From positions 44,165,140 through 44,229,139 of the forward strand of contig OY978526.1 in assembly GCA_963854835.1 (NCBI GenBank): DNA of 64,000 bases, read 5' to 3'. The first letter of the stretch is position 1, and every line of letters begins with the position of its first letter. The notes under the pieces were generated by a model. That model made no database searches. It was not told where the DNA came from and was given only the letters and a program-made list of their open reading frames with translations. Below, piece after piece: positions 1-11,728 of the stretch. A program made the translations under genes and the position numbers. The stretch is from Megamerina dolium. Taxonomy: Eukaryota; Arthropoda; Insecta; Diptera; Megamerinidae.

Positions 1-1035
1 TAGTATAAGATGTAATGAAGATATTCGCATCAAATGTATATGCATTGTCAAGTACATATATTGTATTTATCCATATGTTGTTGGCTCATGTGATGGAGCC
101 TGCAATTGATTGAATTTCCTTTGTCTGTTTAACAAATCAAGCAAACAAAACAAGCAGAAAAATCTGAATTCAAATTGAATAAAAAGAAATATATACGTTA
201 TTTATACACAATAGTCAGTCAGTTGCAATAGAACATGATGATGAAAAATATTACAATTGAAATTCTAGCAGTAGCAAACTGGCATCTCGTACCAACTAGT
301 GATACATATTACAACAACAAAATAAGAAAGAAAAACAAAAAGATAGAAATAATTGTTTAACCATTAACTTTATTCAAGAGAGAGAGTGCGCTTAAGAGAA
401 ACAGAGATGAAGATAGAAACATAAAATTAATCATTTGTGACTGAACTATTTCTAATGGCAACTTATTTATTTATCTTTGTATCCTGCCTGTTTTGTATGG
501 TACTGTAGTTCTCTGATTGAAAATTTAATTATCTTGGCTTTTTACTGCATTATGCAATTCTCAATTATATTTACATAATATTGTATGTGCACAAGTAAAA
601 ACAGTGCCAGTCAATGCATCTTAAATGAGCGTTTATAATTTGCAATCAACGTTAATATGCTACAATGATCTTTAATACTGCTTGCAAATATGTGTTTAAA
701 GACAAAAGTGCGATAATTTAATTATGGTATATTAACTGCCAGCTAATAATTTATCGCCGTCTACCTTTTTTCTTCTCTTCATGTGCTTCTATTAAGCGTG
801 ACACGCGTCAGTGGTATGTGTGCACTAATGAAGTTATGTATTTATACTTTTCATCACTGTCATGTTATTAATATAAATGGGTAAATAGAGTATATATGCA
901 TACATACGTTACACATATGCATGCATGTATGTTAGAAATGTCCAAATACGCTAAAGAGAATTTGTTATAATTTCACTTTCTCAATGAGTTTAGTTTCTAC
1001 GAAAGCTCTTATTTAGTATTCATACATATATATAC
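1..1035. other. AT-rich stretch with no recognisable feature
   Basis: I see no sustained reading frame, terminal repeat or known element here. Short ATG/CAT-rich simple sequence occurs near 895-935. The right border is the poly(A) end of the minus-strand jockey-type element that starts at 1036. Confidence 0.6.
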
Positions 1036-1183
1036 TTTTTTTTTCTAACAAGCTTTTTTTATTGGATCTTTCTAAATTACTTAGAAACTAACAATAAGTA
1101 TTCAAATCTTACAAACTAACTAAAATTATGTGGTATTCCCTACGTTCCATCACAAATTGTTGATTCACGAGGTATAGCAATTT

Positions 1184-1414
1184 CACAGCATATTCAGTGT
1201 GTCTTTTCTTTTTAATCGACGATGCTTCGTGCCCAGCAACAATTGCCTAGCAAGGGGATTCGGATGACTGTGTAATCTGCAGGTCAGTGCAACTTCCTCA
1301 GAAATTGTGGGTACATGTAAATCTCGATGGATGTTACCGTTCCTCATATACCAAGGCGCGTTTACAATAATTCGCAGACACTTGGATTGTATACGCTGCA
1401 ATTTTTCGATATTA
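1184..1414 (-). pseudogene. Jockey ORF2 C-terminus (3' part, cut off by a SINE)
   Basis: The minus-strand frame reads [20 protein letters not shown], then [16 protein letters not shown] and HPNPLARQL, and ends at a stop near 1183. The order LQRIQSK, APWY, NxxIHRDL and HPNPLA is the typical C-terminal tail of jockey-clade ORF2 proteins. The frame runs directly on from the part at 1931-2839 once the SINE and one copy of its 9-bp duplication are removed (reading [13 protein letters not shown]). So this is not a separate gene but the distal end of the same ORF. Confidence 0.88.
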
Positions 1415-1418
1415 GAGG

Positions 1419-1921
<503 letters not shown>

Positions 1922-1930
1922 GAGGGAGAT

Positions 1931-3040
1931 GCGGTGCCCCAAAACTGAATACCATAAGTCCAAATTGGCTTCAGGATTGCTTTATATAATAGCACTTTGT
2001 ATTTTGTGTAACAGCCACCATAACTGATTCATTTTAAGCTTGATCTGAGTTTTCTTTTCCTCTATGTGATTTTTCCATGCCAGCCTTCTGTCGATGTGAA
2101 TACCCAAGTACTTTGTTGGGGAAAATTGTGGAACTGATTGGCCATTAATTTTAAGTGGGGGACATGTATCTGGCCTTAGCGTGAAGGTTACATGTACGCT
2201 CTTTGATTCATTGACTTTTATACGCCATTTTGCTAGCCAGATTTCGAGAGAATCGACATGAGTCTGCAGGAGTTTAGTAGCTTCTATGGGGTTAGAGCGA
2301 GAACACAATATTGCCGTATCATCAGCAAAGGTCGATATGAATGTATGGTTATTGCTGGGCATATCTGTAGTGTATAAGAGATACAGTAAGGGGCCCAAAA
2401 CGCTTCCTTGAGGAACGCCAGCGTGAATATCCAATGGATTTGTTGTGTAATCCTTGTGATGTAAGAGAAATTGTCTTTTCGTGAGGTAGCTACTAAGCAA
2501 TGAGGAGACATTTGCAGGCAGTAATAGTTTGAGTTTGTAAATAAGGCCATCGTGCCATACTTTATCGAAAGCTTGAGTGATATCAAGAAAGACAGCTGAA
2601 CAATACTTTTTTTCTTCAAAAATGTTCCTTATCAGAGTTACAATGCGGTGGACTTGTTCTATTGTGCCGTGCTGTTTTCTAAATCCAAACTGATGTTGAG
2701 GAATCAGTTGGTTGAGATTAATAAATGGAGTTATATTCATGACAAGTAGCTTTTCGAACACTTTAGAAAGTAGAGGCAGGAGGCTGATAGGTCTGTACGA
2801 TGCAACTTTTGTAGGGTCTTTTCCTGGTTTTGCTATCATAATAATTTTTGAAGTTTTCCAGCATTTGGGATAGTGTTTAATACGAAGGATAGCATTGAAA
2901 ATGTGAAATGAGATGAATTACTGAAGCCGGAGGTAGCTCTTTTATCATTTTACCGGTAATTTTATCTAGACCAGGTGATTTTTTTGGGTTCAAATCTTTA
3001 TAAATTGCTTTGAATATGTCCTTTTTTTTAATTTTGAGCG
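1931..3040 (-). pseudogene. Jockey-type reverse transcriptase domain
   Basis: An open minus-strand stretch from 2839 to about 1931 reads through the RT motifs in order: KPGKDPTKVASYRPISLLP, FGFRKQHGTIEQVHRI, the palm motif FLDITQAFDKVWHDGL, AGVPQGSVLGPLLYLLY, the catalytic FADD in STFADDTAIL, and KYLGIHIDRRLAWKNHI. It continues through KPIWTYGIQFWGT to the SINE junction. Upstream, across a frameshift near 2909, are NPKKSPGLDKITGKMIKELP and the start of the RT domain. All the catalytic aspartates are visible. The protein would have made cDNA at the nicked target, but the ORF is now interrupted. Longer forward ORFs over this region are antisense shadows. Confidence 0.9.
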
Positions 3041-3896
3041 TTATTGAGGTTGAGAAGTTAATTTTGGTAATGAGGACTGTAAAGAGGGTGGATTGGGTGT
3101 AAACACACTTTTTAGGTGGTTTGCAAAAGCCAAACCCTTCTCACAGTTGCTTCTAGCCCAATTACCGTCACTCAAACGGATGGGGGAATCAGTGAGAATT
3201 GGCCGATGTGAGTTTTTTTGCTGATTTCCACAAAGAGTAGTCTGACGCTTCACCAGGTGTTAATTTGGCTATGTGCTCTTCTAACTCTTTGTTGTTTTTA
3301 TTTTTTAAGGCTTGCTTTAACTTCCGAGTGCAGTGCTGTAGCTGTGTTTTCAGATTCGGTGATCTGAATTCCTGCCATTGCCTTCGGAGTCTTCTTTTCT
3401 GTCTTACTAGCAATTCAATGTCAGCTGGTGTGTATGGGCTATAGTTTGATTGCTTGCATACCCTTGTGCAGGTGGCTGAGCTGAGAGCTAATGAGAGCAG
3501 CTGGTTGAATTTTTCGAGTGTTGAGTCTAAATCGTGTCCATTTATTAATACAGTACTTAGAGGAAGATGGGAATTTATTTATTTCTTAAATTTCAACCAG
3601 TCTATTTTCTTTCTAACGCAATTGCCTTGGGGGTTTGGTGATTTTATAGATATTACCGTGGGTGAGTGGTCAGATGATAGATCATAATTACACTCTGTGG
3701 AGATATTTTCCATCTGCAAACCTTTGGCGACTCCAAAGTCTATGAGATCGGGTATCTTCCTATTGTCCGTCGGCCAATATGTCGGTTGACCATTTGAAAT
3801 AACATCGTAGCATCGTAGAATTTGCTACCAAGAGTTGAGAAAAATTCTTTATATTGCTGTTCGGTAATACTGTATCTTCGATAAACACTCATATAT
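3041..3896 (-). pseudogene. Jockey endonuclease remnant and linker
   Basis: The minus strand gives endonuclease pieces in order: YRRYSITEQQYKEFFSTLGS (about 3835-3896), then DVISNGQPTYWPTDNRKIPD, LIDFGVAKG and SSDHSPTVI (about 3650-3810). The last is the SDH motif of the APE-type nuclease. About 30-35 codons are missing between FSTLGSKF and the DVISNGQ part. They would have contained the GGDFNAKH catalytic residues. The linker (3041-3430) carries RRLRRQWQEFR and WARSNCEKGLAFANHLKSVF in two different frames. The break at 3896 coincides with a perfect 13-bp inverted repeat (3879-3910). Confidence 0.78.
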
Positions 3897-3910
3897 TTGA
3901 GTGTTTATCG
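3879..3910. repeat. Perfect 13-bp inverted repeat at the jockey 5' junction
   Basis: CGATAAACACTCA at 3879-3891 and its exact reverse complement at 3898-3910 are separated by 6 bases. It sits where similarity to the jockey endonuclease ends. It may be a scar of a 5' inversion or template switch during integration. Confidence 0.85.
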
Positions 3911-5342
3911 GGCTTTGATAGCTTCTTTTTGGAAAACATAAATCTATTTATTTTGATAAAATAATATTTGCCAAGAAAAGTTTCGAAGAACATAGGAAGC
4001 ACTTAAAAGAATCGCATATATTTATATATCAACTTAGTTCTCAAAATTTTCAGGAATGACTTTACTAATGCGCGAAAATAAAGTTTGTTTTGGTTATCCA
4101 TGATGGGATAAGTGATATATGAATAAAAAAAAAACGTTTACAAATAAGTAAAGTAGATATTTCAGAAAAAAATTAGTTAGATATTTCAGAAAAAAATTAA
4201 TATGTATACCATATCTTTATTGGTTAAATTTCCCTTCCAAACAAATAGTGGAATGAATATGAGAAAAAATTTCAAATATTTTGGTCAAATTGAAATTCTC
4301 TTGGTTTGGACATCTTTAATGTAATAATTGGTATGCTATAAGTCTTCCATAAAGCCATAAAAAGTAGGATTGTATATGACCAACTACGAGTACACATATA
4401 TACCATAAAACGATCAAGTTGTAAGTGAAAATTTGTTTCAGGCTAAATTACGTATATTTGATCATAAAATTATATGGCCAGTAAGTCCGCTCATATGATC
4501 AATGAAAGTTGGAAATAATAAATTTACAGGGATTACGTTCGTGTTTGAAATTAACTACGATTATTGTTTTAATATTTATTATAACACAAGCCAGTATAAT
4601 AGTACTATTGAATAGAATTGCTTGTGTGTGATAACATAAATTATAATCAATTTGATGAATATATTTCAAAAGAGTAACAATAACAATTCTTATAAATACT
4701 AATAAATACTTTATTCAAATTAAAATACTCATTTTTATAGCTGCTAATAAAAATATAACACCCTCCTCAAATAAAAACATCATATACAAATTATGGTATT
4801 GTATTTAGTTGGGCACACAACATTACGTATGTTCAAATACACGTAAATACGAATAGTGGCATCTCGCAATTGTTTACATTGAATGAAGATGTAGATGAAA
4901 TTGAATCAAATGTGAGAAGAACATACATACACATACGTATCGTGTCGGACAAAAAATAAAAACTGATGGGAATTTATAAAATACCAATGAACAAATTGTG
5001 CAAGGTTGAAGAACTATTGATTTTGATAAAAAAAAGAGCATTTATCGCATAACGAACATTAAAAAATTGCCTTATCGCTTATAGCATCCACACAAGAGTA
5101 GTTTGAAAAGTGTTTGCGTTCGACAATGTAATGCACTGTTATAGTAGTTCAATTTTTTATGTTGATACAACCATCAAAACTATTTAAAGTATACGTCTCA
5201 GTGAAGTTTTTAACAATGCAAAAAAACTGAATATCGTGCCTCTAATATTCAGAATATTAGTCAAGCTTTCTCGATGCAAAAATTCAGTCTAGCGTAGAGA
5301 AAAAAATGTTTTTCATCAAAACAATGCATGTGAGTGTACAAA
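3911..5342. other. AT-rich stretch, one short tandem duplication
   Basis: I find no coding signature or terminal repeats. The only structure noted is a two-copy 24-bp tandem repeat at 4154-4201. Bases about 5000-5340 may be the decayed upstream part of the mariner remnant that becomes recognisable at 5343. Confidence 0.5.
4154..4201. repeat. 24-bp tandem duplication (2 copies)
   Basis: The unit, containing AGATATTTCAGAAAAAAATTA, occurs head to tail at 4154-4177 and 4178-4201 with a difference only at its last bases. It is probably replication slippage. Confidence 0.85.
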
Positions 5343-5590
5343 AGATTTGGCTCACAGCGACTATTATTTGTTTTATAACCTTATAAGAATTTTACAATAC
5401 ATAGTGAACACAACGAAACTGGAATTATTTTTCATTGGTCAAGCAGCTTTTATAAGGATTGATAGCATTGAAACAATACTCAACAACACGTTCAACGCCA
5501 TCAAACATATTTGGATATTAGAAGATTTTTTATTAAACGGACGTTCATACTTTCTTGTCCGCAACGGTATATTTCCACATAGATAAGTGT
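5343..5590 (+). pseudogene. Possible mariner transposase C-terminal remnant
   Basis: The forward frame reads KDLAHSDYYLFYNLIRILQ, which resembles the mariner signature SPDLAPSDYHLFPNLKRWL around the third catalytic aspartate. What follows (TKLELFFIGQAAFIRIDSIE and on) has the spacing expected of a mariner C-terminus but little residue identity. No TIRs or flanking TA were found, and the upstream D,D motifs cannot be read. Chance similarity is possible. Confidence 0.4.
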
Positions 5591-6378
5591 GTCGAAATGG
5601 TTTATATTATGTATATTTTGTATATTGCATATTCCAATGATAGAGAGCGAGAGAAATAGATTTTGTTTATGTGTACTATATATGAATTCCAAAGTGAAAT
5701 AATTTATATTCGTAATACAATATAAATAATTAGAAAAATTCCAATAATTGATGAAGTTACGAGTATACGAGTGCGTGCACTAGCATTGACAGCAGTTATG
5801 TGTATATTATTTGGAACACTTGGAATATAAAAAACAGAAGATGATAAAAATGTATTGTAAATACAAGATAAACAATTTTTTTTGATAAATTTTAAATACA
5901 ATTAAAAAGCAAAAAAATAGGAAAAATAAATACGAGGGTTAATCAATAAGTACCCGTGAAGACACATTTGTGTCACTTTGTTAATTCCTTTGGGAAACAG
6001 AAAAAGGCTTATCGAATCAGTTCAATAATTCATTGTAGCTCTCCCTTTCAGCCAAAAATTCTGATGATTATTCACTTCGAATCTCAAAAACCTTTACGGC
6101 TGACCAAACCAACTTTGCTTTCTTCGAAATATATTTACGCGGAAAGATCCATTGTTTTGACAGTCGCTTGGTATCTAGGTTATAATGATTTTATCAACGG
6201 CGACGACTCGACGCAAACAGTTTAGCGAAGTTGAGTAAGTTCAAACATTGCTTGGTCATTATTATCTGTATCCGCACTTTAGTTTGGGGTCAGCGAATCG
6301 CGTCTTGAGGTCGTTCCTCATCCTCATTAAATTTTGTCGTTTTGCACGACAAAATTTAAAGTCGTTAAATATTATAGA

Positions 6379-8940
6379 TATCACGATTTTGATATCGCCG
6401 CCACGATATCAAAATCGTGCTTGGCGACTTTAATGCCAGGGTGGGCAAGGAAGGTACCTTTGGTCCAACTGTCGGATAATTCAGCCTCCACCAGAACACC
6501 TCCGATAACGGAATGAGGCTGATCGACTTCGCCGCAGCACGAAACATGGTAATTGGTGGTACTAGATTCCAGCATCTCGACATCCACAAAGCGACATGGC
6601 TGTCTCCAGATCAACGTACAAGGAACCAAATTGATCATGTGGTGATTGACGGAAGGCATGCTTCCAGTGTGATGGACGTGAAATCGATCCGTGGTGCCAA
6701 CATCGACTCGGATCACTACCTTGTTGCAGCTAAGGTGCGCACACGCCTATGTGTCGCAAATAACAAGAGAAGTCCCACACAGAGAAAGCTCGACGTCAGT
6801 AAGCTGCGACCACCAGAGACAGCAGATGCATTTTCCACTCGACTATCGGATCTGCTTCTGCAGAACACTCCCCCACTTGATGATACATGCGCACGGTGGA
6901 CACATATATCCCACTCCATGACTACTGCTGCCGAGGAGGTAATCGGTTACTACCGGCCTCTGAGGAATGAGTAGTATGATCAGGAGTGTCGCGACGCTAC
7001 CGCAGAGAAAGACGCCGCCTACAGAAAAACCCTGCGTGCAGGCGCAACGCGAGCTGTTAAGGAGCGGTATAGAGAGAAAAGGAGTGCAGAGAGACGTCTT
7101 TTCAGGCGCCAGAAGAGGGAGTTGGAAAGACGCGAGTGTGAGGAGATAGAGATGTGTACCGACAAGAATGAGACTCGAAAATTCTTCGAAAAGATCAAGC
7201 GCCTGAGTGGTGGTTTAAATCCCGGAGCCTCTTATTGTCGTGACGGAAATGTGAATCTGGTTACAGATGTCCAGAGTGTACTGAGGGAACACTTCTCCAC
7301 GTTACTGAATGGCGATGCTACGATCAATTCCGCCAGTGGAGGAGATTGCCCGATAACCCCAATTACAGATGATGGTGTTGATATTCCACCACCCGACTAT
7401 GACGAGGTTGAAACGGCCATTTTAAGGCTGAAGAACAACAAAGCTGCAGGTGCTGATGACCTGCCTGCCGAGTTGTTTAAGACCGGAGGCGATGAGCTGC
7501 TCACCCGCATGCACCAGCTCATAAGCAGAATATGGTCGGATGAAAGCATGCCTGATGATTGGAGGCTCAGTGTTCTCTGTCCTGTACATAAAAAGGGAGA
7601 CCCCACAATTTGCGCCAACTACCGTGGAATAAGTCTCCTGAGCATCGCATACAAGGTCTGAGCCTGTGTACTGTGTGAAAGGTTGAAGCCTATGCTCAGC
7701 AACCTGATTGGACCTTATCAGTGTGGCTTCAGACCTGGTAAATCCATCATCGACCAGATTTTCACACTGCGCCAAATCCTGGAGAAGACCCAAGAAAAAC
7801 AGATCGACACACACCACCTATTTGTTGATTATAAAGCCGCTTTCGACAGTCCGGTAAGGGATTACCTCTATGCAACAATGTCTGAGTTCGGTATTCCTGC
7901 AAAGCTCATTCGACTTTGTAGAATGACACTGCATAACTCCCGTTGTGCAGTGAAAATTGGGAAGGACCTCTCCACACAGTTTAATACCGAACGGGGTTTC
8001 AGACAAGGTGATTCGTTATCGTGCGACTTCTTCAATCTTATTATGGAAAAAATAATACGAGCTGCTGATCTACGACATAATGGCACTATCTTCAACAAAA
8101 GTGTCATGCTGTTAGCGTATGCCGACGATATTGACATAATCGGCATGAACACGCGAGCAGTCAGTGCAGCATTCTCAGAGTTGGAAAGAGAGTCGCGTCG
8201 GATGGGTCTTACGGTGAACGAGGGCAAGACGAAGTATCTAGTGTCAACAAACAAAGAGTCCCGGCGTCTTGGACAGCACGTCACTGTTGATAACTACGCT
8301 TTTGAAGTAGTAAGGGACTTTGTCTATCTTGGAACCAGCATTAACAGCAGTAATGACGTCAGCTTGGAGATCATGCGTAGGATAACTCTTGCTAACAGGT
8401 GTTACTTTGGGCTGAGTAAGCAATTGAGAAGTCGAGCCCTCTCTCGAAGAATGAAAACTACACTCTACAAGTCTCTCATCATGCCTGTCCTAACATATGG
8501 CGCTGTAGCCTGGACAATTTCCACCTCGGATGAGCGAATGCTTGGAGTTTTCGAGAGAAAAGTCCTACGCAAGATCTTTGGACCTATTTGCGTTGGTGGC
8601 GAGTACCGAATAAGGTACAACCATGAGCTGTACGAGCTGTATGCCGATATTGACATAGTAAAGCGCATCAAAATCCAGCGGCTGCGCTGGCTAGGTCATG
8701 TCGAGCGAATGGAAGAACACGCTCCAGCTAAGAAGGTGTTATATTCGGAACCCGCTGGAGGACGACGCAGAAGAGGAAGACCAAACCTCAGGTGGAAAGA
8801 CCAAGTACTGGAGAACCTGACGGCGCTTGGAATTTCTAACTGGCGCCAGCTAGCGAAGAACAGAGATGGCTGGCGAAGCATGTTATTTTCGGCCTAAATC
8901 GATATTCGGTTGTTATGGCCACATAAGTAAGTAAGTAAGT
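6379..8940 (+). mobile_element. RTE-type non-LTR retrotransposon, copy A (5' truncated)
   Basis: This is a 2.56-kb insertion flanked by the perfect 12-bp duplication AAATATTATAGA at 6367-6378 and 8941-8952. It has no poly(A); it ends TTATGGCCACATAAGTAAG followed by more TAAG units. A short tandem-repeat tail of this kind is characteristic of RTE-like elements. It is truncated at the 5' end within the endonuclease, just before GDFNARVG. The first bases form a 16-bp perfect inverted repeat (6382-6397 against 6404-6419). Other pieces of this or a closely related family occur at 14745, 40838, 54846 and 56068. Confidence 0.9.
6405..8897 (+). pseudogene. RTE endonuclease-reverse transcriptase, one frame with three nonsense codons
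   Basis: One forward frame of 831 codons is open except for TAA at 6477, TAG at 6972 and TGA at 7659. The endonuclease part reads DIKIVLGDFNARVGKEGTFG, RNQIDHVVIDGRHAS and IDSDHYLVAAKVRTRL, which includes the SDH motif. A basic, Arg/Glu-rich linker follows. RT motifs come in order: NNKAAGADDLPAELFKTGG, HKKGDPTICANYRGISLLS, CGFRPGKSIIDQIFTLRQIL, LFVDYKAAFDSPVRDYL, GFRQGDSLSCDFFN and catalytic YADD. The C-terminus has QRLRWLGHVERMEEH and GRRRRGRPNLRWKDQV, as in RTE/BovB-like proteins. The W expected at 6972 (RNEWYDQEC) and the K expected at 6477 are single-base changes. The protein would nick target DNA and reverse-transcribe its own RNA. No start codon is retained. Confidence 0.9.
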
Positions 8941-9155
8941 AAATATTATAGAAGGTCACACAAAGATATCACGCAACATCGCTTTTATTTCCATCCATAT
9001 TTCTATTTTTTCAAATTATGGCGAAAGACGGAGCACGTGTAATATTTATATAAAGTCAGAATAACGCCAGATATCAGTAGTACCCGACCTTAATGTCAAC
9101 TTTCCTCAGCAACACCCCCTATCTTCCATAACGGGTACTTATTGATCGACCCTTG

Positions 9156-9708
9156 AAATGCAAAAAATTAATTTTATTATAAGCGCAACGCAAATGTAAA
9201 TTGTTAATGAAAACTTGGCAATGACACAGAAAAACATTTGCAGGCAGGCATAAGTCACAGACAGCAACAATAGCAACAGTAATCGTCATAACAATGGTAT
9301 AAGAGTGTACACATGGTACAAATTACAATACAGGCATATCTATGCGAGAGAGTGCATGATGTTGACGGTGATGATAAGCATATCAATTGTAACACTCTAG
9401 TGAACGAATAGAATTTAACATATTTGTCTGTTGCAAAATTCCTATTCCATTGAAATGACAATACAACAGCACTGGCAATACACAATAACAATGAATTTGT
9501 TAGATTGACACTATTCTTCAATATATACCTAGAATGATAAGTGCCAAACAAAATTGACATGTATTGCAATTCTGCTGGAGATGACGATGCTATCAACCCC
9601 AGATAGCTAAACTTAAATCAGTGTTACTCTGTAACTAATCAGTCGACTCCATAGATTACGAATTAAGTATATTTTTAGATTTTCATGATTTTCAAATTAT
9701 TTTAATTA
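9156..9708. other. No feature recognised
   Basis: AT-rich sequence flanking the TIR element. A minus-strand ORF at 9255-9596 has low-complexity composition and no family signature, so I leave it out. Confidence 0.5.
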
Positions 9709-9906
9709 TTACAATATTTCTATCAAAAAGGAGCGTTTGCACTCTTGGCAGATGTTAAAAGTGTGCTCCTCGGAAATAGCCTTACGCATACAGCACACGT
9801 ACTTTGTCGGAACGTATTTATTAGATGGACAGAATATAAAAAATTTCAGAATATCTCGAAAAATAACATGCGCACACTTGTTCTTACCACCTTCGGATGA
9901 TTTCTT
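9709..9906 (-). pseudogene. PiggyBac-like transposase C-terminal cysteine-rich domain, decayed
   Basis: A minus-strand open stretch of 65 codons, with no Met at its start, reads KKSSEGGKNKCAHVIF, then IFCPSNKYVPTKYVCCMRKA and SEEHTFNICQECKRSFL, then stops. The pattern CPS-K--TKYVC---K----EH----C-EC resembles the cysteine-rich C-terminal domain that follows the catalytic core in many piggyBac-family transposases. Two positions where that family has Cys appear as Arg and Ser, each explicable by one base change. Upstream (9910-10500, minus) I could not find the catalytic part. It could instead be an unrelated zinc-binding exon. Confidence 0.4.
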
Positions 9907-11154
9907 TCACTTTTTATGAAGATACTGTGAGGAGGTGCGAACGCATAGAGAATATTTCACACAACTGACAACAGCAAACTGTTAGTCTATTATACTACCA
10001 TATATTCAATCATTTCTCGTTTACTGGTAATTTGCTGGTAGTTTACTGGTAATTTTATGCACACATTTTTGTATTTAGGTGCGATAAGTTATATGGAAGG
10101 TCCTCTTTTGCCCTTTATCAAACATATCGTTTTGTTGGTACAACTGAATATTTTTATCGCAACGCACTAAATCAATAATATTGACTTTTCAAGTGTAGAG
10201 TATAGAAATCAATAAACCATGTGCAATTTTTGCATATTTTCATTCGCATTGTTCGCAGCGCTTAAATATCAAAGGCACAGCATTTGAATACGCATTTGGT
10301 GACAATTTGGTAGCTATTTATAAAAAAAAAGAATTTTTTGTTTGAGTAAAAATAAAATACATACAATAATACATAAAGCGATTAACGAACAACTTATTAA
10401 AAACATTAATCGGTGTTTGAAATGACATTATAAACGAAATTCTTATTACCTTCAGCAGCCAGTAAACTAGTCAAGTCAGCCAGCCATAGTGGAGCAATAT
10501 TATTATCGCACTAATTTGCATAGCTACGTATGTACAAGCCCATTATTGTTATTATTAGTGAATATTATTATACATAATTGTTGTTCGCATTTTTTGTTTA
10601 GTTTATTTGCATTTTATTTCAATTTAAATTCATTAATTTTTTTTTCTGTTACTAAGTATTTTGTGATATTTTGCATTCATTGATGTTTAATCATATCTAC
10701 GAGCACCTACTATATAATAGCTGTTACGTTGATTGGTTGTTTGGCTGGTTGATTGCTCGATTGTTGTTACGGCTGCTGTTGACGTCACAGACACACAGAC
10801 GTCAGCATAAATAATTTTTTTGTTTGCTTATTTTTCTGATATTCTTTTGTTTTTTATTTGACTTCGCTTTTGTTTACCAGTTCAAATCAAAGTCGAACAT
10901 TTGTCAAAAATTCCAAAATATCGTAGCTAAATATAATACAAGAAACTAGCAGGTTCAAGTTGTTGTTGCTAATTTCTTGTTTACTTTTATCATTTTTCAT
11001 TATGTTCTTACGTAGAAAAAGGTAAAACAGATATACTATTGCATATGTGTAGATATGTAGTTTACACATTAAATATGTAGTATAGCTATTCTTCTTAGTA
11101 AAGTGTTGAACAATATTATCACTCCGGTGCACCATGGGTGAAAGTAAGCGTATA
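9907..11154. other. No feature recognised
   Basis: AT-rich, with short imperfect repeats of TTACTGGTAATTT near 10020-10055 and a single palindromic TGACGTCA at 10780. No coding signature or TIR pair was seen. Confidence 0.5.
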
Positions 11155-11728
11155 CTAAAAGTTTGGATAAAAAGTTTTGGATAATCCTAACAGATGGCGG
11201 CAGCATGCACTAATGTGAACAATTCATAAAGGCTTCATCCTTTATTTCCAGTAATTGCGCATTTACAAGTTACAGCATAAGAAGCAATCAACATATTTTA
11301 TTATGGAAAAATCTGAGTTTCGTGTTCTGATTAAACACTATTATTTACGCAAGAAAACGATAACCGAGACCAAGACCGAGCTGGATAAGTAACGTCTATA
11401 AAGATGATTTAAAAGTGGTTTTCTCACTTATGTAGAACAATCCCAAATTGAAAGTGAGGTAGCTGGATGAGACCACAAAGACGTCGTATAACAGTATAAC
11501 CCAAAATTGGGTTTGAACTGGTTCAATCACCGTATTCGCTAGACCTGGCCTCCAGCGACTTCTAACTGTTTCTAAAGATGAAGAAATGGCTATTTTGGAG
11601 GGTTTCGAAGACAAATTTTCGAACAGGATAAAAACAGTTAGAAAATCGTTGAAGTCGGTATTGATGGTTGAAAAAAAAAACGAAAACGAGCAAGAAAACC
11701 GCTCCACTTATTCCAAACTTTTTGATCC
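11155..11728 (+). mobile_element. Internally deleted mariner (irritans-like)
   Basis: A start codon at 11303 opens MEKSEFRVLIKHYYLRKKTI then TETKTELDK, the N-terminus typical of irritans-type mariner transposases, stopping at 11390. From about 11505 the same strand reads IGFELVQSPYSLDLASSDF, a stop, then LFLKMKKWL. This is the region of the third catalytic aspartate. About two thirds of the gene between them, including the first two catalytic aspartates, is missing. The ends carry a weak inverted repeat: AAAGTTTGGATAA near 11158 and TTATTCCAAACTTTTTGATC at 11709-11728. It codes for no active enzyme but could have been mobilised in trans. Confidence 0.8.

Larger units (their letters stand above)
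5933..9155. mobile_element. Tc1/mariner-type TIR element carrying a nested RTE LINE
   Basis: The left end, CGAGGGTTAATCAATAAGTA then CCCG (5933-5956), is preceded by TA. The right end (9132-9155) is its inverted copy, matching at 21 of 24 positions. The core ATCAATAAGTACCCG is typical of mariner-like termini. Without the RTE insertion (6379-8940) and one copy of its 12-bp target duplication, the element would be about 650 bp and shows no transposase motif, so it is probably a non-autonomous derivative. The base pair outside the right end is AA rather than TA, so the target duplication has decayed or the end is displaced. A perfect 14-bp hairpin lies at 6327-6359, just left of the RTE insertion site. 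Confidence 0.72.

Noticed and set aside
10780..10787. TGACGTCA as a CREB-type regulatory site
   Set aside because: A single 8-mer with no promoter or gene near it is not evidence of regulation.
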